From Eopsaltria australis (taxonomy: Eukaryota > Chordata > Aves > Passeriformes > Petroicidae): a stretch of DNA of 64,000 nucleotides. Where the stretch lies: contig JAVTVJ010000143.1 of assembly GCA_034509425.1 (NCBI GenBank), positions 806,001 to 870,000 on the forward strand. Direction: 5' to 3'. The position numbers and the translations under genes were made by a program. The notes below the pieces were generated by a model. It worked only from the letters and a program-made list of their open reading frames with translations. It ran no database searches and was not told where the DNA came from. This document shows, piece by piece, positions 10,528-23,938 of the stretch (positions are counted from its first letter, which is position 1; every line of letters begins with the position of its first letter).

Positions 10528-13500
10528 GAGGCCACGTCTGGCAGGGTAGGCTCCACACACAGTGGAGAAGCTCAGTGCTCCTCTGGAAAAAGCACATGTA
10601 GGGAGAGGGATTTGGACCAGAGTGTGCTGAATCAAAAGCATCTGAACGGTTGTTGTCCCCTGTGGCTTTGCGGTGAGCTTAGGAAATCCCTGTTGAGCTG
10701 TGCTGAGGGATCCCTTTGAGGCTTCCTGGCTTCCTGCAGCCTTTTCCTCCCTTGTCAGCCAGCTAAGAGGAAACTGCTGATGCTGGCTCCCCCCAGGATA
10801 TCAACTGCTTTCTATTATTTGGGAGTACAAGTTTCCCCACTTCTTGGTGATCAGGGCCTAACCCCAGGTTCTCTACAAAACTCCTGTGGTGCAGAGGAAA
10901 GAGGTGCTTGTATCTGCAGGGAGAAGGATCACGTGCATGCCTGCTGGCACCAGTGGTCCCTCTGTCTGTGGTCTCCAGACAGAAGGAAAAAAGACACTGA
11001 TGTATTTGGAATAAAGAGCATCACCTAACACTAATGAAAACAAAATAGTATGGTTGAGACCAAGCAAATACCTTGGAAAGTCAGGATGGTTTACACATTT
11101 TCAGATGGGCTACCAGGCCAGCCCAAAGGCAGCATTTTTTTGATCTGGAAAATGAAGCAAAAATGACAGTTCCTGTGACTTCTCTGGAATGACAACTTTA
11201 GCTTGGTTTTGCCTGTTACTCAGCCCAAGTTTAGCATGTGCCACCCCATTTTCTCCCAGTGAAGATAAATCTGGCTTTTATCATCAAGGCTACCCTAAAG
11301 GAAGGGATGAGAAAGAAAAGGAGAGAAGGATTGCTCATTTTCTTTGTTTAATAAGATCTGACAAACTGACAGTTGTCCCAGCCATTAAGGAAAATACTAC
11401 CCAACATGTTTCATGCAGTGGATCTGTTACCTTTTTGTCACACAGTATTCAGAAAGAACAGACTCTTCCTTGACTTAGAGATGGATGCATTGAGGCTATA
11501 TCTAAACTGCATGGCAGACTCATGCTATGGTGTCACCTGAGACATCCAGGAGAGAGGATATGATTGAAGTAAGACCAGCCCATGTGCACAAGTTTCCTTC
11601 CCATGACCACTAGGACATAAAGATGGTTTGTGCCCTGACAAAAAGCCAGGGAGCTGAGGCACAGTCACACACCCTATAGTTAAGAGGGACTTATTTGGAT
11701 GCATCATTTACATGCAGGAGTTTCTTGAGGACCACTGATGACCTTACCTCCCTGTCCTAGTCAAGTTCTGGACATCCCAGATGGCCCCACAGAGAGACCA
11801 TGGCCCTACTGTGATGTTTTCCACTTTGAAAAGGCAGTTTTAGCACATATTAACAAGCAGAAATACTCTTTATCCATCAAAGCCAGCTCCATTTGAGGAT
11901 AGAGTTGGTGTTATCCATAAAGCTGTCAAGAAATTTTCACAGGTTTTATCAGGTTTTCTGAACTGAACAAATCACCCCTGAGTGACTTTGGAAATCCTCA
12001 TTTATCTGTCTGACTGTAGGGAGTTTTCGCATTTCAAGATGTGGGGGAAAACTGCCACTACTTTCAACAGCAAAAATCAATGTTTGTTAGAAGATGCACT
12101 TCTGTTTGTTTGTAAAACTTTTCTGACTCTCTCTAGAAGACTTTACCATTATTTAAACATCTAGATCATAAATAAAATATAAATAAAATACAAAAAAATT
12201 ACTTTATTTGCAACTACTGTCAGGAGTTAACTGCAAGGGCAGCCTTTGCTCTGGATGCTGTTGCCACTCAAGTCCTGGTTGTTCCTGTACTTGGTGGCAT
12301 GGGAAGCAGTGGTACACACTGCAGAGTTTAAAGAGCTCTGCCAATTTAATAAACCATTGAGAGGGCACTCTGGAATGCAGTATTTCATCACCCAATTCCC
12401 CAAGCTTCAACCAAGCTACTGATTTTCTTTCTTGATATCTATAGCTTAGTAATTGTTGCTTTGTTCCTGTTCTCAGAGGAATGACCCTGACACAGGGACA
12501 GCTGCAGATGCTCCATCCAAGCAAAGGATGCTGCAGAGACACCGCCCATTGCCTCAGCTGCCCAAAGTCTCGGCCTTCATGCTTTGCAGCAAGGAACCCA
12601 CATCCATCACAAACTGCAGAGAGAAGAAGGGGACCAGGACAAGGAGGTGAAATGTGAAAAAGATGTCAGTCCCAAAGGGAGGCACAAAAAGAAAAACCTT
12701 TCACTCCTCCTCAGGGACTGTCTGAAGCACTTTGATCCAATCATGGCTTTAATGAGAAGGATGCCTCAGCTGTCCCTAAGCACACACCACCACTGGTGCT
12801 GGTGGACTCAGATACCCAGGGACCCAGACCACAAAAGAGAGAAGTAACCTCAGCAAACAGAAATTGAGGAGGACATTCAGTTTTGCTGCTTCTTTTATCT
12901 CTTCTTAACAGCCTAATTGGAGTGTAATGAATTTAGGGTTGGTGCTCGCTGCCAGAGTCACTTCTTTGATGTGTTTTTGGCCTCTGCACTACAAAAATGC
13001 AATGGGAACCAAAACCAAGATATTACACCTCCATAAAGTGTCTCTGGGTTTACCATGAGATTCCAGTGCCTGTGCCAAGTGACCAAAGCCACTAACAGGC
13101 CACTGCTCGCCAAGATGTTTGGGTAATGAATAAGAAGCAGAGAGAGATGCCACTGTGAATCAGAGTGAGGAATGCACGCTAATGGCAACAGAGGTGGATC
13201 CCGGGCTGTAATGTGGAACAGAAGAGTGCTGTGGTCATGCTTCTCTGTGGCTGCAGCTTGCAGGAGGAGCTGGTGGTGCCTGAAGGCCTGTGGCAGGCGA
13301 GGAGGATTTCAGGAGGTAGGTAGAGAGCCGCTGTACAGGGACACAGTGATACAGCACCACGAGCTGCTCGTACTGCCAACAACCAGATCACTCCCAGGCC
13401 AAGGGTCTTTCCCCACCCCATTTTAACCATTCCTGCCTCAGCTCCTGCAGACATATTTCTTTCCAAAATGAGCCTACCATGCTTTTCTTGACTCTCAGCA

Positions 13501-14094
13501 GGGCATCCCCACGGGCAAAGAGTAGGCACTACATGACATGTGAGTGACCAACACACAAACAGTGCATGCTCAAGAGGCCATCACACCACACACCCTGCCA
13601 GGGTCACCATCCTGCCGGTGGGGACAGCAGAGTCAGCAGGCTGTGCATGCAAGCAGCAGGCAAAACTTGGAAAGGCCACCTTGGGGGATATCCAACCCTA
13701 AGGAGAAGAGAGGGATCCCCAGAGCCTCACTTAGATCCTCCAGGTGAATGGTAACCTACTCTTGGGCACACACGAAAAGCTTGGTGATGCTTACCAATTA
13801 AAATATCCAAGGGCCCCACATACAATTTCCTCTTAGAGACAAATAGATAAATTATGGGAGTTTGGTTCTGAAGAGGCTTCATTAAGTATGGATGTTTTCT
13901 GTTTCTATTCAAACACCAACTAAGCAAGCCCATGTTAGATGAACCAATGCATCTATTCCAAAAATCACAGCCCAAAGGAAAATCCAACTGCTTATCTGTT
14001 TCCCTGTCTGCAATGATCTTTCTCATGATAAAAAATGATGTGCCTCCTTGGAAAAATCCTGGCCAATGAGAGTTCATGTACTTGCAGAATATTC

Positions 14095-14150
14095 AGGGCT
14101 AAATTCCCACCCTATTTAAATCAATACAGCTATATCCATTTTAGGGAAGC
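14095..14150. repeat. Possible old sauropsid repeat fragment
   Basis: The phrase GGGCTAAATTCCCACC, followed by TTTAAATCAATACAGCTATA and TCCATTTTAG, resembles a diverged form of an old dispersed repeat in which an AAATTC-type end is followed by a TAAATCA-type core. The match is weak and from memory. Confidence 0.22.
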
Positions 14151-15865
14151 TATCCCCAATTGACAGATCCTGGGAACCTGGCCCTGAGTCTCTCTCTGAC
14201 TCAAACAGCCTTTACCCTGTGACTGCATGTTTGAGACATGGGCTGCTGATAAGATATGCTTCAAGTTAAATGCAGCCCTCCTTCAGCGATGATTCACATT
14301 CAAGAGCACTTAAGTGGTCCAGCTGTTCTGGACACAAGCCTTCCCTCTGCAAGAAAAGCACTTTCTGGAAGAGGTGTACCCACACAACTTTGCTGGCAAG
14401 CAGGTTATATACCCAAATACCAGAACTGTGCTCCAAAGCCTGACACTAGAGGCAGGGACAAACCCTCTTCCTGCCTTGCAGTGGCCACTGTCACCTTAGC
14501 TCCATCAGATGCGAGTGGAGAGCTTCTTTACACCTTGCTCATTACCCAGGGGAGAAACCAGGGAGTTTATAACGGAGCCTCTATGTGTTTTAGAAGACTT
14601 AGGCATCCACACCAGCCATGTGTGGGTGGCATTTAATTGGCCAGTAGTAAATTATTGTCCCGTGGGACCAGCAAGGCAGCCCCTGAGACCAAGATGTGTG
14701 CAGCTCCTGTGACCAGAAAACATCCTCATCTTCTCAGTGGAATACATCTGTCAAAGCCAGATGGAAATGGGACACCACCTGAGCATTAACCCTATGGTTT
14801 CCCCAGGTTCCACAGGGAACTCGGTGCTCCATTTGCTGCTCCTGGGGATCACATTGCATGGCCAGTGCCATGAGCACATCAGACCATACACGTGCAAGCA
14901 GACATTCTCAGCTGAAGGGCTGGAACAGCTCCTTCTACTGAACATCTGGACTTACACATATAAACTACTCAACACTCTCTTCCAGAATTACAGAGTCTTT
15001 CATATCTTATCTCTCAAACAGCACTTATCAGCCCACGGCTTTCAGACTGCAGTCTCTCCCGTCTGCCAAAGTGGAACCCAGCCATGTAAAAACATGAATA
15101 ACAGCAGCCCCTCTCTCCTCTCCCACACTGATGGCTGCAGCTCCTCTGGTGGGGGCTTGAACTTTGGGAGCAGCAGGAATAGCTCCATCTACCCTGCTGC
15201 TGTAGACTGGCAGAGGAAGTTGAGCAGAGTTTAACCATGGGGCAATAGATCACTGGAGCATGAATGCCTTCTCCCATTCCAAGCTGAGGAAGGTGACAAG
15301 CTAAATGTACATATTTATTCTCTTAATTATGATGACGGACAATAAGGAAACATTTGTAAGCTCACATTGCTGCTGCATGGGCTTTAGGCATGCCCTAGAC
15401 CCTCCAAATCAAACATGCACAAAAAAATAAGACAGGTTTGTGCCCATAAATGAATATTAATAATGGGAAATAGTCTGGACTTTTTGTCAAATAAGGACTT
15501 CTTTCTAACTAAATATCCCTTTTGTTTTTAACATTAACAAAAAGCTCAGAGAAAGTTTCATTTATGGTATTTTGAAAGCACTGTTCAGGAGGAGGGAGAG
15601 ACTCTTTTATTGTCCTCTTCTGTTTTTCCTCTCCCTTCTCCTTTTAAAGAAAAGAAAGGTGTAGAGGAGGAAATGCAGGAAGGGATTTCGAGCTTGTGAG
15701 CCATGAATACACTTCGAGTTTCAGATTCACTGGGCATCAAAATTTCCACACACCCCCTTTCCAAAGTTTTCAAATGTTTCCATAAAAATTCTGAAATGAA
15801 ATGGAAATTTCTTCCTCTGAGCCATAAGAGATGACATCATTAGGCTTCAGCATGGTGCTAAAAAC

Positions 15866-15880
15866 ACGTGTGTGTGTGTG
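15866..15880 (+). repeat. Short (GT)n run
   Basis: About six to seven GT dinucleotides follow an E-box-like CACGTG. This is a simple short microsatellite. Confidence 0.8.
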
Positions 15881-17767
15881 CTGCAGCACCAGATACCAGT
15901 CTAGACATCACAGCAACCACAACCAAAGCAGACCAAGGGGGCTCTCAGCGAGCTGCTGGGGCTGGTGCTGCATCAGGCAGGATGGAGATGGGGCTGGGAG
16001 GAGGAAGGCAGTGATGTTGCAGCAGAGGAAAGCTTAACATAAAACAGGATCATCACTAGCTCTGGACCAGCTTAGCTAGCATACTTCTCAGTTGCATGGA
16101 CAGCACATGGGTCGTACATGTTTTTGTTCAGTCCAAGAGAGGTCTGTCGCAAGAACAACTGTCTCTGCTTTTGTTATGAAACTGAAGTTCAGGCACAAAT
16201 CTCGCCTGATGGGTCTCATTCCAGCAGCCAATGATACAATCGAGAGAATAAACATGATCATCAGGTACCAACTGGGAAGTGGTGGGAATAAGATCTGTAA
16301 TAGCAGTGGCAAGAAGAGAGGGTGCAGGTGCCTTCCCTTCTCTTCCCCAAGTGTCCCCCCAACCCACATGCACTTCGGCCCCCATCAGCCAGTCCTCTCT
16401 GGCAAAAAAAACATGCTTTCAGATGCTGCTGCCAAACCTCAGAAATGTATATTGCTGTTCTGGCTATGTTCAGGAGGAAGGGGAAGGGAAAGCAGTGTGC
16501 AATTTTCAACAGTTTCTCCTTGGAGAGGGGCCCCCTAATTTTCTGAAAGGGGCCATCGAGGAGGGGGGAGAAAAAGCAAGAGGCTCTGTCCCATTTTAAT
16601 CCCTCTTCCCAAATTAGTTATACATGGGGAATTCATGATGGAGTTCCCTCTTTGGGCTCTGAGCCTCAAAACATTTCATAACATGCAGAGCCCTTCTGAA
16701 ACCTTTTGATTTCATCCCTTCTGAGATTGCTGTGTTTATGTGCAGAGCTATGCACATGGGCAGATGCTGAAGGGGAAGATGGGGAGCAGAAGCATCCTGC
16801 CCTTGTGGCACTGCAGGTAGGGTTTGCAGGACAACCCCAGCAAGGGAAAAAACCCAGCAAGAAACCACAATACAGAGAACAAATCAATTGTGGGACAAAG
16901 ATCACTGGTGCTGCTGAGAGAGCTCAGCAACATCAGCCACAAATCTCTTCCATGCCGCTGTCAGGACAACCTACCTGGAAACTTGCAGCTGGCTCTTTGC
17001 CATGCTGAAACCTAGTACAGGGTCTGCTGAGTGCTCTTTATTCAATGGGAAATTACCCAGTCTGCACAGAAACAACCCAAAATAAAGATATTCACTCAAC
17101 CTTATGGTCTGCATTGACCAAGCAGGTTTGATATCAAGCAAGGACCACTAAGTGCCACGCCTGGAGATGATTTCCACAAGCCCATGAGAGGCTGGAGACC
17201 TTGGGATTACAGAGCATCTCCCTGCCCTACGTGTTTTTATTACAGTCCTTCACAGCCTCAAAACCTTAGAGATAGAATAAATTGCTACTGGACTTAAGTC
17301 ATTTAGCATCCTGCAGTCCAGTCACAGTTTTGCAGCTGACCAAGAAGGCAGAAGCCTCCCCTCAGATTAACCAGCATGAGATCTGCGAGCCAAGATCCTC
17401 AACGGCATTAGATCCTCTTAGAAATCAGTGGTGCTTAGACATTTTAGTAAATATATTCAAGGCCCTGGTCTGAAATATCAATGCCCACCCCCCTAAAAAA
17501 GTATGTTAAGTGCCAAGAAAAGTTTACAAAGGTGACTGCAAGACTGACACATTTCTGGAAGTCTAAGAAGAGATATTGGTATTTTGCTAAATTTTACTCA
17601 ATACTGCTTATTAAACAACAGCTCAACTGGTTTAATTAAAATTCATGGCAAATAGATATACTTTCCCCAGTGCCAGTGTTTTGTATGGACATATTCAAAG
17701 TCATTTACTTCCATTTGGTTAAACTTTATAACTGACTCTTCTAAATGTTTCCACATGGTGGCTTGAA

Positions 17768-17792
17768 TTTTTTTTCTTTTTCTTTTTTTTTT
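17768..17792 (+). repeat. T-rich tract
   Basis: This is a low-complexity run of T interrupted by a few C. It could be the reversed A tail of a decayed retroposon, but nothing recognisable adjoins it. Confidence 0.75.
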
Positions 17793-18490
17793 AACTAAAT
17801 CAATTTTAAACCAATTTTCATTACATTGGTGGTTTTGCATGTCCACAAGGCCTGTGGGCCTCTTGGATTTTAAAACTTGGCATGAAATTCAGCCCAAAAT
17901 GCCAAATGCTGAAACCCAGTGAAAATTAAACCATTACAATCTATAGGGGAAGCTGCCTGCCACTCAGCCCTGCCCACGCTGCTGGCTGGACCGAGAGCAC
18001 CTTTCCTGGGGCACCAGTCCTACACCAAACTGCATGCTAGGAATGGCTAAAACTCACCTCTGGACACAGCCACTGCTCCATCCCAAGCAGGTTTGGGATT
18101 TGGCAGCAGTGAGCTCAAATCCTGGCTGGTGGAAATTGCTTGAAGCACAGCCTGTGAGAAGATCAAAATCCTGATCGGGAGCCTCTTTAAAACTGTGGCT
18201 TCAAAGCTGACTGGAAACCTGGCCCTGGGCTTCCCTGCAATTCAGCTTGGGTTTGCAAACTTGGCTGGTGTTGGGTTTATTGCACCTAGTTTGGGGCTTT
18301 ATTGTGAACATTTTGTGGAGATTCAGCTCTTGAAAGTAAATGGGCTCTGTTGTTCATAGCCTGGACCAGTGTCCCTAACATACATAAACTCCACACCAAT
18401 CTATTTATCTTCATGTAAAAGTAGCTGAGGGTCTGATGCTTTATTTTCAAGGTAGAGGTCGTTGCTGTGTATTATCAAGTCAGTAAAATT

Positions 18491-18528
18491 GGATGGATGG
18501 ATGGAGGGATGGAGGGATGGAGGGATGA
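18491..18528 (+). repeat. (GGAT/GGAG)n microsatellite
   Basis: Three GGAT units are followed by alternating GGAG and GGAT units, forming a compound tetranucleotide microsatellite of about 38 bp. It is likely to vary in length between individuals. Confidence 0.93.
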
Positions 18529-18978
18529 GAACCATTTACTGCTGCAAAATGAAGGGCTTTGACTTATAAAGAGACTTTTTCAACTGGTGAGGAGCCAGGT
18601 TTGTTATGGTCCTGTTTCCCCACCACTGAGTCTAGCAAGCAAACCAAAAAGCAAAAAGATGTCTTGAAGAAGCACCCAGCAACTGGATGCTTCAAAGCAG
18701 AGACAGCAGCCTTAGAAGAAACACCAGCAGAAGTGAAGATTTTCTGCCTCCCAGGAGGTTTGGAGCAACAAAGAAAACCAATAACACTGCTGGTTTCCAA
18801 CACTACTGTTTTTAATACCTCTAGAAGTAGAAAAGAATGGGTTTATTTACTGTTCAACTCCTTTCCCCCCACAAAAACCCTCAAAAATGGTGACCATTCA
18901 AAGCAGAGCAAAGACAGTTCTTGGCAAAGGTTCAACGTGGCTCTTATTACTGAGGGGAATGTGGTCATGTTGCTAAGA

Positions 18979-19075
18979 TAGTGGCCTAGGAGTCAGGCCA
19001 CTCTTCTTGGCTATCCCACAGCCCCACCGTGTAACCTTGGAAAGTCACGTTTCCCCTCCATGGCTCCACATTCCT
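18979..19075 (+). repeat. MIR-like ancient SINE relic
   Basis: The order of phrases follows the MIR core and tail: GGAGTCAGG, then a CCCACAGCCCCACC stretch, then GTGTAACCTTGGAAAGTCAC, and then a CTCCATGGCTCCACATTCC stretch in the place where MIR has its CTCTGTGCCTCAGTTTCC-type segment. MIR elements predate the amniote radiation and survive in birds at low copy number. The copy is heavily diverged and the ends are approximate. A chance match is possible, but the collinear order of several blocks argues for a real relic. Confidence 0.45.
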
Positions 19076-20994
19076 TGCCATCCTGCACCTCTTGGCTATT
19101 CTGGCTGCCAGCTTAATGGTCCAAGTCTGTCTCCTACTGTTCTAGCTACCACCACATTATGAGAATTTGATACATGCTGCATTCCAGCACCCCTTTCCAC
19201 AGAGCTTCATCAGATACCATGCCAGCTTCCACCGTCCCTTCCTGGGACATGCATGGGCTGTGAAGGACAATCTGCCCCATCATCCACCAGAAGCCCTCAA
19301 CATCCAGCCCCAAAGGGACCATGACCCAAGGAGGCACTGTTTAGCAGTGGCAATGCAAAGGTATGCTCTTGAAGCACAAGAAATACGAGGGTTTTGCCCC
19401 AGTGTGCACCTCTGTCCCAGCCTGCATTTGTCATGACTGCTTGAGTAAGGTAAGGGTTTATCCCTGACCTCAGAGGGCTGTTGAGCTTCCAGGCAATCCC
19501 CTGACTTTGCAGCCTGACATGCATGCACCTTTTAGCAAGCAGTACTGCACTGCATGCAGTCACAGGGTCCTTTATGACCGGCATAGCCCAAAGCACCAAG
19601 AGAATGTCTGGGTGTGACACTAGCGCCTCTTTTTTTTACAGGGGTTTAACCTCTGCTGTGCAGGACTTTTACAGAGTATGAAACCTTCTTCTTCCCTGTT
19701 TTACTGCAAAGATCCTTAATTCCAGGAGCCACCACAACACTAAGTGCACAGGTCCTGTTTCTGCTCCAAACTCTCCTTAGAAGCTGTTCCTCAAATGCCT
19801 TCAGCAGCTTGCTCAGTAGCTGTTAAATCATCTCTGGGTAAGGCCTCCCATGCCGGGCACTGGGCACAGACACATGGAAGGACAGTCCCTGCATGAAGAC
19901 TTTCCAGCCTCAACAGGGAAGTGACACAAAGGGGAGGAGATTAAACAGTATTAGTGAGATCACCCTGCAGAGAACTGAAGGTGGGATTAAAACTCAGAAA
20001 GTACCACGTGGCTGCCCTGCACACCAGGGCACACACAAGCTACACTGACAAGGACTGAATGTGTATACACATGCACATTGCTGCTGCAAGTGGCATGTTG
20101 TGGTTTGCCCTGTGCTACCTGTCAGGTGCTCACAACCCTTCATGGAGCCTCCCTCCTGGCCTGACCCAGCAGGAACCGTGCCCCATTATGGCTTCTCCAG
20201 ACTGAGCCAGCACAAGAAGCTGGGATTTCCAAAGGTGCAGGCAGGACAGGCAGATGATTGCACTGAGATACTGTCTCAGCTCCTTCTCAGAGCTTGGTGC
20301 TGTGTGTTTTATCAACAAATAACATGTCTTTAGTACTGCCAGCCCTGCTGAACCACTGAAGCTGCAGACAAGCAAGCTGTGTTTGCTTCTCTTTCATTTG
20401 TCATCAACACAATGGCCAGCCAAGTTTTCATTCCAGCATCTTACTTGTTGATAACAACAAAAATCGACAAAAAGGGAAAAGCTGATTTTTGGCAGGCTGT
20501 GGGCATTCGGAAGCACAGGTTTGGATAGGTAAAGTGAAAAAGTCCCAGTATGAAAATCACTGGGGAAATAGAAATATTAGGAAGCAAGGGTTTAAAACCA
20601 AAAAGTAGGCTGGTTAGGTTTTCAGATTCCCCTATTTCTGCTCTCTGGGATGGTGTGTGTTAATGCTCTCCCTTCACCAACACAGGGGGGCCTCAAGTTA
20701 AGTGACAACTGAACTTGGTCAGAAGGAGACCAAGGAACTTTCTGCAAGTGAGTCACTTCCAAAGGGCTGCACTCAGGGACCATTCCAGGTCTGGATCACA
20801 GTTCTGTTTACAGGATGCAGAGCTCAGGGCAGGGAAAATGCAGGGAAGAACAGCGACAGACACCGCTGAGGGAGTATCTCTGGAGTATGTTAGTAGGTTG
20901 CTGAAAGGGAGGAACCGTTTTGAAACACGAGCAGAGATAAAAATCTATTCCAAGGTGAGGATGAGCTAAATACGTCAAAGGCCTTTCAGCACAA

Positions 20995-21660
20995 TCTGGG
21001 CACATGTGAACCCATCTAAATAGTAAACAGCGCATTTACTACTAATAGCCTCCTAATTTATTTATGGAGCCCCATCACACAGCAAATCTCTGCCATCTTC
21101 ACACACCAATCACCTGGCACCAGAGGAGGGTGCGGGAGCTCTGCTCTGCCCAGCCTTTGCTACCTGTTTTTGGAGATAAGCGTTAAATAACAGAGCCCTG
21201 CAAAACACGATAAGGCCCACGCTTCAAGATGGTTGACTGAAAATACTCATTTTCCAACTTGGGGACGTTTCACAAGCTGTCTCAGTGCCTTGGAGCACCT
21301 CAAGCAGCGGAAGGAAGAGGAAATACAAGCACAGAAGCCAACACAACCAACCCCAGGGCTGGGGAATCCCTCCTCGCATGTATATATGTGCATATGGATA
21401 TATATCCACGTTCGTCACTGCCATGGCAACTGAGACAACAAAGATATCCTTTTAAAGGCCCTGCAGTAAGGAGGAAAAATATTTTGCTATATATATCACT
21501 GCCTATTGACGTCACAAAATAACTTAAAATAAACCAACCTGTAAGTTTGGATCACGCTGGTCCTTTTTCCTCCTCTGTGGATATTGGAATAACGTTCGCG
21601 TCACAATGATCATCTGTTACCTTTCATGGAAAAAGTAACCGAAGAGAGCCGAGCTAGGAA
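20995..21660. promoter_or_regulatory. Candidate cis-regulatory stretch (CRE and X-box-like motifs)
   Basis: This 660-bp stretch is largely free of simple repeats. It carries a perfect palindromic CRE at 21507-21514, two further CGTCA half sites at 21413-21417 and 21599-21603, an X-box-like half site next to the first (CTGCCATGGCAAC, 21418-21430), and a 12-base palindrome GGATATATATCC at 21397-21408. CRE motifs bind CREB/ATF factors and X-boxes bind RFX factors. Three CGTCA copies within 190 bp of CpG-poor DNA is notable. Whether it is conserved or active cannot be seen from one sequence. Confidence 0.3.
21507..21514 (+). promoter_or_regulatory. Perfect CRE (TGACGTCA)
   Basis: The full 8-base palindromic cAMP response element occurs exactly, in the context ATTGACGTCACA. 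It is the canonical CREB/ATF site. Its CpG has survived in CpG-depleted surroundings, and half sites lie about 90 bp away on each side. Confidence 0.5.
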
Positions 21661-23910
21661 CTTTTCTATCAAACCCTCTCACACACCCTCACTGAAGCAA
21701 CATATAAAAACCCCTCTCCTAAAACCTATGGAGCACTGTATCCTGAGGGTCTCATTTAGTCCTTCCACAGGCAAAGCCCATGCTGACATCAGAGGGAAAT
21801 TGCCAATTTTGCTAATTAGTAAAAACTAAGAACCGGAGGTAAGCTGTGATAATTAATTCAGCTGAGCATCTAAAGAGTTCACTGGGAAAAAAAAAAGCAA
21901 GCTGGCAGCAGTGAGTCTGGGCTGAACTGTAAAAATAAAACATTCCATTTGAAAGTGATTTTAGGAAGTTTGTTTCCACAGCCAAGATCTTGTAGATCAG
22001 GGCATCCTACCTCTTGTGCATCATGCACCATGGGACTGACATGACTTGTGCTCTTTCCATGCAATTGTTTTATTGACAGCACTAAGTTGCTGCTATACAT
22101 CCAATAACTACAGGTAAATGGATTTATGAGGCAGAGAGGAAGGCAGGGAATTTAGGACCTTAGTTTTCACTAGGCTGTACCAATATAACCATACTAAAGT
22201 CAAAGTCCAAGGTAATCAAGCACAAGCAATGCTTGAGAAGTCCTGCAGGGGTACAAGCTGGATGCTGGTGATGGTTCACACATGCAAGGCGTGGGGGCAT
22301 CTTTGGCATGGGACTGCTCTACAGCTCCTTGCCCAGCACCCAGAATCTACAAACGCAGCATCTCCCATCCCTTGGCTAGCAGAAGGAGATGAGAAATACA
22401 CCCCAGCTATCCCAAATCATCTATTTCCCTCACCTCAGGAATATTGTGGGGAACCCTCTCAACTCCCTTTTGACCCAACGTGTGTTTTATTCTGGCTGGG
22501 AGGAGGATGAACTGCCTGCCTGTCCCACCAGAGCCCCACAGAGTGGGCTGAGGTGTTCTCAGAGCATGAGAAATGCCATGATTCTCTCGAAAGCACCAGG
22601 GATATTTCAAAGCAACAGAATTTATTAGAGGTTTTTTTTGAAGGCAGATCTCTCTTACTCAGAATGGTGAGTTTGAACAGACATAGCAAATGCAATGAGT
22701 CACTGGAGCATTGTGGGCCGTTCTATACTATTAAGTCATCTGCAAGCCCATGGTGAGCCCATTTGCAATGTGGTATTACACAGCCACTTGATGTGTTGTG
22801 GATTTGGGTCTGTTCCTCTTCTCCTCAGGGTTTGTTTTTCTTCCCTTTTTTTTGGTAAGTCAAGCTACAGACTGCAAATAACAAGAGCTAACACAATTGG
22901 ATCAGACTTATGAAGGAAAATCAGCAATCACATAGGTTTTTAGAGGTTCAGAAATTTGCCTTCTCTCAACTTCTCCTAGGTCACCTGGTTTTCAAAACTG
23001 CTGGAATTGCTGCAATTCTCACCCCTCCCACCCATCTGTCCCAAGTTTCCCTCTAAGCACAGGAAATCAGAGAGTTTGATTTACCCCTGGGCTGCAGAGG
23101 AGCACTGACAGCCCACATCCAGCAACATGGTACTTCAGTATCCTATGTAAGTTAACTCCCAGCTGCTGTGCATTGAGATACACATCTGACTTTTCTCACA
23201 TCTCCTGTTATCTCCCAAATTCATCTGCAGTCTCTTGTGCCATCAGTCACTTCAGCTCTCCCTCACAAAAATTTCCTGAAGTACTTTGCCCAGAGATTGC
23301 CTTTTGTGGCGCAGCCTCCAGGGCCTTCACCTTGTGGACTTGCATAAAAGACAGAATGGAGGAGCCCCTCCTTATTTTTAATTCCTTATATCATCCAGTC
23401 TCCCTATATATTTTCTCTCATGGTAGAGGAAGGCAGATAGGCATCTTTATGGAGATCTCCCCCCTACCTTTCCTCACCTGCCTAAATGAATTTAGGAAGA
23501 CAACACACTAATATTTCTACTGACTGTAGTCTTCTTCAGCCCTCATTTGTAGAAGCTTTTGGAGAAACACCTCTGCCACAGCACCATCTCTCACCCTTTT
23601 CCCAGCAAATGCCTTCCTTTGCTTTCTTCCCCTACCCCATTTCTAACACATCTAGGAGATCACACAGGCATCCAGAAGCCCTGCTGAGTGCTTCTTTCAC
23701 CTTTTATTAATGCCAGGTACCACCCCTTCCCACCACCTTAAATAGGTCCAGATGGGATGTACCATGCTCTCAAAGGGGCCCTGCACCTCTCTTTTCAAAG
23801 AGGGAGCTGCCCTTGCAAGGCCTGTTGCTCTTTTTTTGGAAGAGATGTATCTGAGACAGGTTTATCTCAAGACCATGAAAGTGCTGGGTGGTTGCTGTAC
23901 ACCGGAATAA

Positions 23911-23938
23911 TGAAAAAAAAAAAAACAAAAAAACAAAC
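23911..23938 (+). repeat. A-rich tract with C interruptions
   Basis: A runs are broken by single C bases. This could be the tail of a decayed retroposon, but the upstream sequence is not recognisable. Confidence 0.8.

Larger units (their letters stand above)
10528..18978. other. Non-coding stretch, no gene seen
   Basis: More than 8 kb has no recognisable exon. Open stretches such as 14737-15234 have no domain and no consistent splice pattern. It holds a short GT run near 15866-15880, a T-rich tract at 17768-17792, the microsatellite at 18491-18528, and one possible old repeat at 14095-14150. I read it as ordinary intergenic or intronic sequence. Confidence 0.7.
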
